DNA from: Chromera velia
Lineage: Eukaryota; Sar; Chromeraceae
Length of the DNA: 27,500 nucleotides
Assembly (NCBI GenBank): GCA_018398765.1
Contig: JAHBMJ010001332.1
Span: 2,868-30,367, forward strand
Direction of reading: 5' to 3'
Under the pieces are notes generated by a model that was given only the letters and a program-made list of their open reading frames with translations, was not told the origin of the DNA and made no database searches. Numbering within the stretch: the first letter of the stretch is position 1; each line of letters begins with the position of its first letter. Below, piece after piece: positions 17,668 through 26,548 of this stretch. The position numbers were made by a program, and so were the translations under genes.

Positions 17668-18778
17668 TTAGGGGGCCGCACCCTAAATATAGGTAGATCA
17701 TGACCCCTGACTTTAAAGAAAAATAGACAAAAATCTAGGAATCTTATGTAAGAAGTTTCATAAAAAACCAAAAACTATAAATTACAGAGAATATAACAGT
17801 AACATTAGTTTTTATGTTGGGCTAGAAACATGCATTCATTTTTATAAAAAACTTCGTGTCGCCAGGTTTTGTTGAGCTGTTGGATTTGTTGTACTGTTGG
17901 GCTTCACCTTGCCAGGAAGCTGTTGGGCGCCCAACCCTATCAAATTGAGACAAATGGGACAAGAAAATGGTTAAAAATTAACCATTTAGGTCTCAATTTT
18001 CATTTTTAGTACACCTCAGTTTCATGAAAAATATTTATCATACAAGTCTCAAAACTAGTGCACCTTTTTTGTTTTATTTGTCTTAATTTGATAGGGAATA
18101 CGCCCAATACATAACACTCCCAACAAGAAAGCCCAACATGGCCGAATAGCCCAACAAACACTCCCAACATGCATAACACATACAATTATGATGAAGGAAA
18201 TAAAATGTTTGATTCGTCTGTGGAATGAAATTGATCACTCCGAAATGACTGCCGATAAAGGGGGATGACTTGATGAATGAGTTGGAAAGGTTAAGCACAA
18301 GGAGTATGCATTTGTCTGCATTGTGTGTGCAGGTCTGTCTCCATTTTCTTTGGTGTATTGTAAACGTTTTACGAAGAGTTTCAGGCTCATACTATACCAA
18401 TGTGCAGCGCTGAATGTCTTAAATGGTGGCTGTTGTATTCATATGCTTTGATACGTAGACCTGGCGTGTGAGACAAACTTGTAGGGAAGGGAAAGGACCT
18501 TGTTGGGCTCTGTTGGGCACTGTTGGGCTTCATGACCTGTCATGGAGCTGATGAAAGGCCCAACAGAGCCCAATAAGCAACAAGCCCAACACGACTTTGG
18601 ACTGACATTTCTCAAGACTGAAGATGAACTAGAGCTTGAAAATAGCCCAACATAACACTCTAGAATGTGCTTCATCTGCTAGTTTTAACCTAATAACTTG
18701 GGATATAATATATAGTGTAAAAGGATGTAAGAAAAGTTAGGGGTGAAGCTTAGGTATACCCACAGTGCGGCCCCCTAG
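17668..18778. mobile_element. 1,111-bp TIR element with 9-bp target duplication
   Basis: A perfect 13-bp inverted repeat, TAGGGGGCCGCAC (17669-17681) and its complement (18765-18777), lies one base inside each end. It is flanked by the direct repeat GGTCTCGGT (17659-17667 and 18779-18787). The interior is AT-rich and non-coding and carries about a dozen CCCAACA/TGTTGGG words in both orientations, which could be transposase-binding repeats. A 9-bp duplication fits Mutator-like elements, though the short TIR is unusual for them. The ends resemble those of the MITE at 11983-12546 (a TAGGGGG core). Confidence 0.88.
17935..18096. repeat. Internal 162-bp inverted-repeat unit nested in the element
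   Basis: CCCTATCAAATTGAGACAAA at 17935-17954 is matched by its reverse complement at 18077-18096 with one mismatch in 20. The word CGCCCAA lies directly before the left arm and four bases after the right arm (18101-18107). This may be a target duplication of a nested MITE, or chance, since CCCAA words are common in this element. Confidence 0.6.
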
Positions 18779-19831
18779 GGTCTCGGTAGGAGCAACTTGA
18801 GGGTTTTTTTCTGTCCTGGATCGCTTCTGACCCCTCTTAGGGCCGTCTTCTGTATCAGCTTCGTATCCGGTCTCTAGAGGCTATCCTGTCATAGTAGTAG
18901 AAGACACCGTGGCGGAGTCCGATGCGAAGGAGGACTCAGGTTGAACCTGCTCAATCGTTGCAGCAGTCGCGGTACATGAGGGTCTCATGATCTTCAGCTT
19001 GTCATAGTCCTTGTACTCTCGGGCGGAGACGAAGACGCACCGAGAACCTTCTTCTGTCATAACGGCGCCGGGATTCATCAAGTACCGGAAGACATCGGGC
19101 CGGAGCAGGGAAAGAAGCTCGAATGCAGCATACGGTTCGCCTTATACACGCATGTTACCAGGAGGGGGAACAACAGGGAGACCGCGAGCGAGGGGAATGG
19201 AGGTGGGAACATGTATTAAGACATACAGTCCGACCTTCCCCAGATTTCTGATGTACTTAGGTCCTTTAGCGTGGAGTCTTTCGATAGTTGTCTTGGGGTA
19301 ACCAGGTTTATCTCTAGTAAAAAAAAGAGCGGCGCTGTAGATGAGATCTAGAGCGAAGCATCCTTGGTCTGCTCGGAGGGCACAAAGAAATAAGCGAACA
19401 TCTTTGATCGTGCTCTCCGCCATACCAAAGACTTCTTTGATGTAGTTGTCTCTGAGATGCGCCGGGCCGTAGTCATAGAACCTGTTCTTCATTTTCTTTA
19501 GTACCTCGGTCACCTTTTTCGGACTGTCTTTGACAAACTGCCAAACGAAGGGGAGCATAACCAGGTCTTCTGCTGTTGCAGACTAGAAAATATCGAGGCT
19601 ACTGATAACAATGGACCCCATCCGAGTAACCCACAGCAGGGTTACAGGTGTTACAGTAAAAGGGTGAAGACACTCATAGTTCATAAGAATGAACTCCGGG
19701 TCTTTGATAGTGGCAGGAAGGATTGTGTCACCCTGTCGGTGACCGTACAACCCAGGAAACGCATCAATGAGGACTTGCTTTCTAAATGTATCCATCTCAT
19801 ACAAGAGGATGTCCTAGGGAGCGTGAGCCAT
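18779..19831 (-). pseudogene. Unrecognised minus-strand coding relic, upstream part
   Basis: I do not recognise the protein. A single frame runs from an ATG in strong context (ACCATGG, 19831-19829) to the 9-bp target duplication at 18787-18779, about 350 codons. Stops interrupt it at 19814-19816 (TAG), 19583-19585 (TAG), 19142-19144 (TAA) and 18881-18883 (TAG), but it has no frameshift. The codons between stops read as normal protein: mixed hydrophobic and charged, with Pro-Gly loops such as PVVPPPG near 19160 and a Ser/Thr-rich C-terminal stretch. Each stop could come from a Gln codon by C-to-T. A viral-type structural protein captured in the genome is one idea, without direct evidence; an unknown host gene is equally possible. 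Confidence 0.6.
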
Positions 19832-20500
19832 GGTTAGAAGACTGGATGCCGAGATAAGGGAAGGCTGGAAGGAATTAAGGCTTGTATCAAGCAAGGTCTG
19901 TCTCAAATAGGCAAGGTAACGATCTTTCATAGAGATAGGGCTTCCTGTACAAGAAATTCTAAGCGCTGTTATCCGATTTTCGTGAGTTGAAATCGGTAAG
20001 ACTCGATTTTAGAAATGACATTCTTGGTGCAACAGCTGTGAAATGCAGTACGGTACCCGCAAATGCGGGTCGGTACCCGCAAATGCGGGAATGATGATTG
20101 AGGTTTTTGTTATGCATGCCGCGTCTCCGTGTATGAGGGGCGGATCTAGCCTAGTCTGTCAAAAGGTTCCGGTTCGTCCCGTCTGTTCTGAATCTAGGCA
20201 AATGTGGGAATTGCAGTGTTGCGTATTTGCAAGAAAGATGTTGCTTGCGTACGTCACGTTGATCTCAAAAAAATTTTGGCCTCGCCGAGCTGTGCGTGCA
20301 TGTCTACGATGCTCTGCATGCATCATGGTTGCCACAATACAATACAATGGGGAAGTCTACCGCGGCCTCCTTTGGGTCTCTGCTGAAGGATCCTGATTTC
20401 ATTAGCTGAAAAACATTTTACGAAGTAGCTTGTGCGTGTTGCGTGTACTATCTCTCATGTTCAAGACGTCTCGCTGCTGTAATATTGCCTGGTCATGTTG
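19832..20500. other. Intergenic with palindromic repeats
   Basis: Contains a hairpin CCGATTT / AAATCGG (19973-19996) resembling the one at 13896-13922, and the tandem 20-mer described below. One TGCATGCA lies at 20315-20322. A 117-codon plus-strand frame (20043-20396) starts inside the repeat and lacks protein-like features. Confidence 0.4.
20051..20090. repeat. Tandem 20-bp palindrome-containing repeat
   Basis: CGGTACCCGCAAATGCGGGT occurs at 20051-20070 and again at 20071-20090, differing only in the last base. Each unit contains the near-perfect palindrome CCCGCA-AA-TGCGGG. The same 14-mer core (GTACCCGCAAATGC) occurs inverted at 16132-16145. Confidence 0.9.
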
Positions 20501-20874
20501 ATCTCAGTAGGTACTTGCAAGATACTTTCACTCAGAGACAGCTGGCATACTAGCTGTGAAGTCCGGCCCCCTGGCCAGCCTTCAGTCCATTCCCAGGTAT
20601 GTTTTTCTATCTCTTATGATGCCGTCCTTGTTCTAATATGTTGATATGAAGCCTTTTGTAAAGAAAAAGGGGTCGACAAGAGAGCATTGGATAGGTTTGC
20701 ATCGTGCTCTCCTTCAGCCTAGCAGACAGGACCTGAAAGCGCCGAGCGCTTAATGCCTCGCCCTTCCCGATTGTGCCTGCCGCTCTGATTTGTTGCCACG
20801 CCCTTGAAGCCCATCATTTATAATAATATGAATGGTTCATTCATTGATTGTCTGTTCATTTGTATATCATGCAG

Positions 20875-21224
20875 GTCTTTGAAGCTTTCATTATCACTGC
20901 CGTCTCCAACAGCTTCCTAAACTTAAACGACCATCCAAACTTCATTGAGTGCACCGTCACGGCTGGCGATTGTGTCAACTACAACTCCGAGTCGCAGCCT
21001 TCATCGACACAGTGAACGTCCGCTCCAACGTTTTGCCGAAGGTTCACGGCCTGCTGGGGCCTTAACACGACTTGGAGTCTGTCGGTGCCTTCTTCAACAT
21101 GTCAGACACCTTCTCAAAGATGTTTATCTTCGGCCAGGCTTTCAACTTGATGCATACTTATAAACAAGATGATCGCTCAGGGTTTAGGCAGCCGTATCCG
21201 CACCCCGGGGTGGATTTTGGCTGA
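20875..21224 (+). pseudogene. Unrecognised plus-strand coding relic
   Basis: I do not recognise the protein. The plus strand reads a protein-like frame from about 20875 (VFEAFIITAVSNSFLN...), shifts by one base near 20975-21000, and continues (AAFIDTVNVRSNVLPKVHGL...) to a TGA at 21222-21224. One internal TAA lies at 21062-21064. The start is preceded by a splice-acceptor-like ATCATGCAG, and a matching donor (CCCAG|GTATGT, 20597) lies upstream in compatible phase, so this may be the last exon of a spliced gene. The frameshift and stop argue for a relic. Confidence 0.4.
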
Positions 21225-21446
21225 AAAAGGAACGATGTGACGGTTCTTGTCCTCCCTACGTGGCAACAGGGCCATCCAGATCCCCTGACAGGTGCTCCGC
21301 TCAGGGGCCCGCCTTCGCTCAACTTTTGGTCAGCATATATGTCAACACCCTCTTATTTGTATGCTGGCCGAAGAGAAGGAAGTATTTATGCATGCTCAGA
21401 TCCATGTATAAACATTCATATGTGTGTTCGCTCGCTGAGCTTCGTT

Positions 21447-21497
<51 letters not shown>

Positions 21498-21540
21498 ATG
21501 TATGTATGTATGTATGTATATATGTGCATGTGTGTGTGTG

Positions 21541-21607
<67 letters not shown>

Positions 21608-21974
21608 GTGTCGCATGATGTATCTCTGCACAAGATTGCTTTTAGAGGAAAGATTCAGAGATTTCAGTAACCTTTCCTTGTGAGTTTACTTCCAGTGCAT
21701 GTATTCCCCTGGCGTTTCCCTGCTCTGTTGTCTTCATCTGTTTAACCTTTTAAATGAGTGTATGCAGAAGGTCATAGTGCCCCTTTTCATTCTCTTTACC
21801 CTGCAAGTGGTCACACCGTCCTTCTGATGCTTATACCATAGGAAGGACTTTCCGAGAGGGAAGAGAAGGACTGCAACAGGTTAGTTGGGAGCAAATCAAA
21901 AGAACTACTCTTCATTCTCTGCTTGATTGGCAGAAGACATCATTTTTTGTCCCTATCCATTTATTCTTCTATTT
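21225..21974. other. Non-coding; may contain the 3' LTR of the chromovirus
   Basis: Lies just past the 3' end of the chromovirus coding region (minus strand). It contains a compound microsatellite, and two purine-rich minus-strand tracts (about 21781-21803 and 21943-21953) that could be polypurine tracts. The matching 5' LTR would be outside the window, so no LTR boundary can be fixed. Confidence 0.3.
21450..21612. repeat. Compound microsatellite (TC)n-(TGTA)n-(GT)n
   Basis: (TC)n at 21450-21487 changes directly into alternating GT and TGTA blocks that run to about 21612. Confidence 0.95.
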
Positions 21975-22160
21975 CTATCGCCGTCTCCTGCAGAGCTGAA
22001 CGGCGGTGGCTCCTTTTCTTTTGAGGAAGTCTGCCACCAGCTCAGCGCAGTTAATGTTCTTCTCGGGTTCCCAGTAGAAGTCGTCATACCCCTTGTACTT
22101 GAGGAGATATTCAACTCGTCCCCATCGAGTGCATTGCATGGTCACACACTTTCTTGACAA
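21975..22160 (-). pseudogene. Chromodomain at the integrase C-terminus
   Basis: The frame encodes VEYLLKYKGYDDFYWEPEKN and then a conserved C-x-EL-x2-F-type helix, matching the chromodomain pattern (Y-L-x-K-W/Y-K-G-Y ... W-E-P-E-x-N). In chromoviruses this domain is thought to steer integration to chromatin marks. It ends at TAG 21975-21977. It is in a different frame from the GPY/F segment upstream. Confidence 0.85.
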
Positions 22161-22278
22161 CGTATTCCCTCTGCTTATCGAAGTCCGTCTCTTCGTCCAA
22201 CTCTCGTTCCTTCTGTTTCTTCTGTGCAGGTATGCTTACAGATCTTCTTGTTCGTCTCTTATTTGCGACGTTGTTGTG

Positions 22279-22608
22279 TTAATTGTCCTCCTCTCCATCG
22301 ATCTCTTTACCGTCGTCGTCTATGTCAACGTCAAGTACCTCTTCAATCGGGTCGGTCTCGTGCACCGCCTCACCATGCTGCTCCTCCATCTGATCACTTT
22401 CCTTGGAGTTGCGTAAAAAGAAAGGCTTGCATCGTCTCTTTGAGACGGTGGTGGTGTTCTGTCCTCCTGGTTTCCAAACAGAGAGAGCACCCGACAACTT
22501 AACATCCATGACGATGAACGGGCCGTCGTATTGTGCACCGAAGCCTTTGCTGAGGCGTCTCTCCCTTTTGGATCCCTGCTGAACCCAAACATAATCGCCT
22601 TTTGACAC
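22279..22608 (-). pseudogene. Integrase C-terminal GPY/F segment
   Basis: Starts KGDYVWVQQG and continues to a GPF motif (YDGPFIVMDV), the usual GPY/F module after the integrase core. An acidic tail (DVDIDDDGKEIDGEED) links it toward the chromodomain. It is shifted relative to the core frame at 22697-23596. Confidence 0.8.
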
Positions 22609-22696
22609 CTTTTGAGAACTCTTGAATCTTTCGTAGATCTTTTTTGAATTTCCTTCACATTCTGTTTTCTGCAGCTTCTTGATGAAGGAAGCGACG

Positions 22697-23596
22697 TTAT
22701 TCTCCTTCCTCCCTCATCTTCACAAGAAGATCGGCATAGTCTTTGAGCAAAACGCCTTTGTCTTCTTGAAGGTCGGTGAGGAGACAGGTGGGGTGGTGGG
22801 CAGGTCTGCCAAAGAGCACTTCGAAAGGCGTTTGTCCTATCGAGGTCTGGTAGATGGTGTTGTGAGAGTGAGCACAAAAGCAAGTATACTCATCCCAGTC
22901 CATCTCATTCTCGCACACGTAGTTAGAGAGGCAGTTCTTCACATCTGTGTTCACCCTCTCGGTTTTTTTTTGTGTCTCCAGACTGAAGGCCGTGCTTACG
23001 ACTCTCTTTGTCCCTGCAAGCTCGGAGATGCTGTGAATGATAAGCTCGAGGAAATTTGCTCCTCTGTCCGTTTGGAGACAGATGGGGCAGCCAAACTTTG
23101 TAAACAGGTTCTTAACGATGTATTACGCGATCGTAGTGGCCTTCTGGTCCTTCATGGAAATAACCTCAATCCATCTGGAGGCAATGTTGAGGAGGATGAG
23201 GATGTACTGGTTTCCTGAGTCCGTTTTAGTGAGAAGACCTATCACATCTGCTTGCCAAGATTCCAGAAGCGTATGTGTGAGAGGCTAGGGTTCATATTAA
23301 TGTACGTCCCTTCCTCTCTTCCTCTTTTGGCACTCTTTGCAGGTCCTTGCGAACTTATAGGCGTCAGAGTACATGGAACTCCACCAGTAATGAGCTAAAA
23401 GGGAACACACAAGGCGGTGCAGCCCTTGGTGACATCCCAGTAGGAGGTGAGTGTATGCATCCTTGAGGATGCTTTCTTGCATGCTTTTTTTGACTACGAG
23501 AAGAAAGCGCATACCTTTTTCATATCTATTTGCAGGCGGCAGTATTCGAAAGATGATGTCGTTATGCAGCGTGTAGAGAGGTGCCTGTGCAACCAA
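22697..23596 (-). pseudogene. Integrase: HHCC zinc finger and DDE core
   Basis: The N-terminal zinc finger reads H-L-L-L-G-C-H ... C-K-E-C (about 23455-23320). In the same frame the core shows Asp in WQADVIG (codon at 23246-23248), Asp in LQTDRGANF (23066-23068) and Glu in TERVN (22958-22960). The spacing is D-x59-D-x35-E, the expected D,D(35)E geometry. The typical WDEY ... GQTPFEVLFGR segment follows. Premature stops lie near 23297 and in the core (TAA after ATTIA), so the gene is dead although its catalytic triad survives. Confidence 0.9.
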
Positions 23597-23883
23597 TCGA
23601 AAAGTTTAACGTTCCTTGTAGCTTGAGTTGGAAGGGAGCTTCCCTGTCTTTAAGTAGTTGTAGGTTTTGTTGAGCTCGCTGTCTTCCTGCTAGTGGGTTC
23701 TCACTTCTTCAGGTGTGTAAATAGAAGTGATAAAGGTATACGGAACTGATGAGGAACGTCTGATTCTCTCTTTTTTTTATCTTTTTTCTATGGTCGCCCT
23801 CTCTTTTGTTTCTCTCTTGTCTCTTCTTTCAATTCTCCCAATTCTTTTCTGTTCTGGTCTTCTTTTTGTGGTCGTCTTCGTTT

Positions 23884-24504
23884 TCACTTCCCTATTGCCT
23901 CTGTCCTATTTGCTGCTACTATGACTGAGTCTGCTGACTTCGCATCTGAGTTGGGTGGTTGTGGAGGGTGCTGGTCGTTAATGAAACAACCTCTAGTCAG
24001 AGCATCTGCATCTGTATGAGATTTTCCTTTCCTGTGAATGATTTTGAATGTGTATCCAGAGAGTCGCAGCGTTAATCTGAGTAGACGTGGACTCGTATCC
24101 TTTCTTTTCATCACATATTACAGAGCGGCATGGTTGGAATAGATAAGGAACTCGGTCCTGTATAACCAGTGTCGGAACTTCTCGCACCCGAAGCATACGG
24201 CCAGAAGCTCCCTCTCAGAGATGTGGTAAGCTGCTTCTGGAGACGTCACTCTTCTTGACGCGTAGCTGATGACGTATTCTTTGTTGTTATCGCCTTGTTG
24301 TACCAGGATAGGGTTGAGGGCCTTGTTGCTTGCGTCGCATTTGAAAATGAAGGGATGATCCCATTGAGGGTGTCCGAGTACAGGTGCCGAACAAAGAATG
24401 TCCTTAAGTCATTCAAACGCTTGTTGATATTCTTCCTCCCATTTGAAGACAGCGTTCTTCTTTATCAGCTCGTAGAGCGGCTTGGCGATGGTGGCGTAAT
24501 TTAA
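23884..24504 (-). pseudogene. RNase H domain
   Basis: After a frame change from the reverse transcriptase near 24495, the minus strand reads YATIAKPLYELIKKN, then the DAS motif (FKCDASNKAL), the ISERELLAV motif and, toward the end, HRKGKSHTDADALTR, all standard Ty3/gypsy RNase H landmarks. In-frame stops are a TGA after QQAFE and a TAA after SNHAAL; both fit C-to-T at Arg or Gln codons. Confidence 0.85.
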
Positions 24505-25496
24505 TTTTTATTTGGATGTATGCTCTGTAGAAACCTGTGCATCCCAGCCACCCTCTCACTTGTTTGACTGTTTTGGGAGGAACAGCCTTTCTAATACATT
24601 CTGTCTTTTCTGGGAAGGGGCGAATGCCATCTAGGGTGATAAGATGACCACGGTAGACAATTTCTCTTTGAAAGAACTGGCATTTTCCGAAAGCCAATTT
24701 TGCCTCAATTTTTTTGAGTCGCTCAAATACTGCTCGTAAATCCTCAAACATTTGTAGAACACTGTTGGAAGAGACGAGCAAGTCATCCATATAGCAGAAG
24801 ATGCAGTTGCCGAGCAAGCCTGCAAAGGAGGCATCCACGGCCTGCTGGAGGAAGGCAAAAGCACTCTGAAGTCCAAAAAAGACTCTGAGGAACTTCTAGC
24901 TGCCCGCCATTGTTGCAAAGGTTAGCTTCTCCATGTTACTTTCCCTCACTTTGAGCTGGTTGAAGGCGGCAGCCAGGTCCAAAACTGAATGCCATGTTCG
25001 GTTGTGTAGTTGTAAGACCACGTCGTCCACTCATAGCATCGGATAGACCTTTTTCTTCAGCATGGTGTTGAGTATCCAATAGTCGATGCAGAGCCTGAGT
25101 TTTCTGTTCTTTTTCTTTGCGCAAACTACTGGTGCACTCCATGTGCTTAAGCTTTCCTGCATGACCCCTTTTTGCAGCCACTCGTTGATCTGTTCCTGGA
25201 CCGTCCTGGACTTCCTTACGGAGGGCATGTGGAACGGGTTGGGGTCAGATGTACACAAGTTTGTCTGTCGTCGTCTTTACTGATGCTTCAAATCCTTTGA
25301 TTGTCCCTGGACTTCGGTTGGTTGGAAAAAGGCAGAGGTATTCATTCAAAAGTTTCTCGAGCCTTTCTTTTTCTTGAAGGCTGATCGACTGGGTTTTCTC
25401 CACTACTTCCTTTATCTGTCGTTTAGCCTCCGCTTCTTCTTCAGCGGTCAGAACGTTGTCTTTTCTTTCCCCCTTTATTTCTCTGTCATCTTGCAT
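24413..25496 (-). pseudogene. Reverse transcriptase
   Basis: An N-terminal linker (25496-25245) shifts frame near 25250 into the RT fingers (SAPVVCAKKKNRKLRLCIDY). The catalytic box YMDD is intact (about 24782-24793). The primer-grip and thumb region reads GHLITLDGIRPFPEKTECI and GWLGCTGFYRAYI. Lesions are a TGA after YPML (an Arg is usual there), a TAG after TMAGS, and Trp where the family has Arg in CIDY(R)xLN. No function is expected. Confidence 0.9.
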
Positions 25497-25736
25497 TTCT
25501 TTAGTAGTCAGTACGGATGCGACTGTGGTATCAGGCGATTGAGAGGGTGTGTAGAGAGAAGCTGGAGCCTGCTTGTCTTCCTCTTTGGAGACGCAAATAT
25601 ATGCACATGTAATCGCAAAGTTGGTTGGCAGGGAGTCTCAGAAGGGACGCTGTATTGCGTTCATGATAGGTAATTTGACGCAGCGATTTTCTACCACAGA
25701 AACTGCATCTGCCGGTCTGATTCCTGCAGGCAAAAG

Positions 25737-26273
25737 TCATCTTACTCGAGGCTCGACAAGGACGAGGGCTCCGTTCGGAATCATGGAGTCTTCAGGTAGG
25801 GTCAGAGTCATATGGGAGATGGACTGTGGAGGAAGGACTTCCTTTTGTTGAAGAAAGAGGGGGAAGGAAGAGAATTTCTGTTTTTGATTTAGTTTTTTCA
25901 TGGGAAAGAGAGGTACGTTGACTTTCTTTCCCTTTCTGTTCTCCCAAAAGCACAAGCAATCAGGCTGAAATTCGAGAAAAGAGACATGCTTGGTCAGAAA
26001 GTCCCGACTAAGAAGACAGTTGTGGCTGATGGAAGGAGAAATAATGAACCTTTGTTTCCTTTCTTGCCCTCCTACAAAGACTGGCAGAATTAATCTTGCT
26101 GCCCCCTTCCCCCTTGATAGAAAGAGGAATATGAAAGACGGCAACGGATGGATTCTCTTTTTGGATGCGTCTGAACACCTGTAAGTGCAGGAGACTAATT
26201 TTAGTACCACTGTCGACAAGAGAAGGAACGGGCGTGGAAAAGGTATGATTGAGTGGAACCGCCATTCCCACAC
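25737..26273 (-). pseudogene. Aspartic protease, frameshifted
   Basis: The active-site loop LVDSGTKIS (D-S-G) lies in one frame near 26215. After about 26110-26130, where C/G runs occur, the matching continuation (GGQERKQRFIISPSISHNCL, then RDFLTKH) is in another frame. The order D-S-G followed by L-x-RDFL-x-KH is that of Ty3/gypsy proteases. A single-base indel in a homopolymer run is the likely lesion. Confidence 0.75.
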
Positions 26274-26548
26274 CTCAAGATGAAAAGTGGACGTGGGCGA
26301 TGCGAACTGATGACTTCGAAGGTGAGGGGAGAGGAGGTCTTTCCTGTGCGTCTGTCTCTTGGGGCATTTTGCCCGTTCGCGGTTGCTCTTGTCCGTCCAC
26401 GAAGTTCAACGCCTCAGTGTTTTTGCTGCTGCCTGTTGGAGTTGCCCAAAAGAGCCTGATTGGACCCTGTGAGGTGTACTAGAGGTCGAGAAGGCTGGTT
26501 GTTTCTTCCAGTCCAGGGATGAAAGTGAGCAAAGCGAAAGCTTCATGC

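Noticed and set aside
10816-19831. A variant genetic code with TAA/TAG read as glutamine
   Set aside because: It would repair most stops in the relics. However, the intact 2,640-residue gene contains no in-frame TAA or TAG, and the chromovirus also has TGA stops and a Trp at an Arg site, which C-to-T decay explains better.
20043-20396. A 117-residue plus-strand protein
   Set aside because: It starts inside the tandem 20-mer, is Cys/Met-rich without a motif, and has no support from neighbours.
21225-21974. A defined 3' LTR with TG...CA ends
   Set aside because: Candidate polypurine tracts and a TG start near 21942 exist, but without the second LTR in the window no boundary can be verified.
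22320-23218. Long frames on both strands overlapping the integrase region
   Set aside because: The plus-strand frame (22679-23218) and the second minus frame (22320-22883) carry no motifs, whereas the integrase frame has the HHCC finger and DDE triad.
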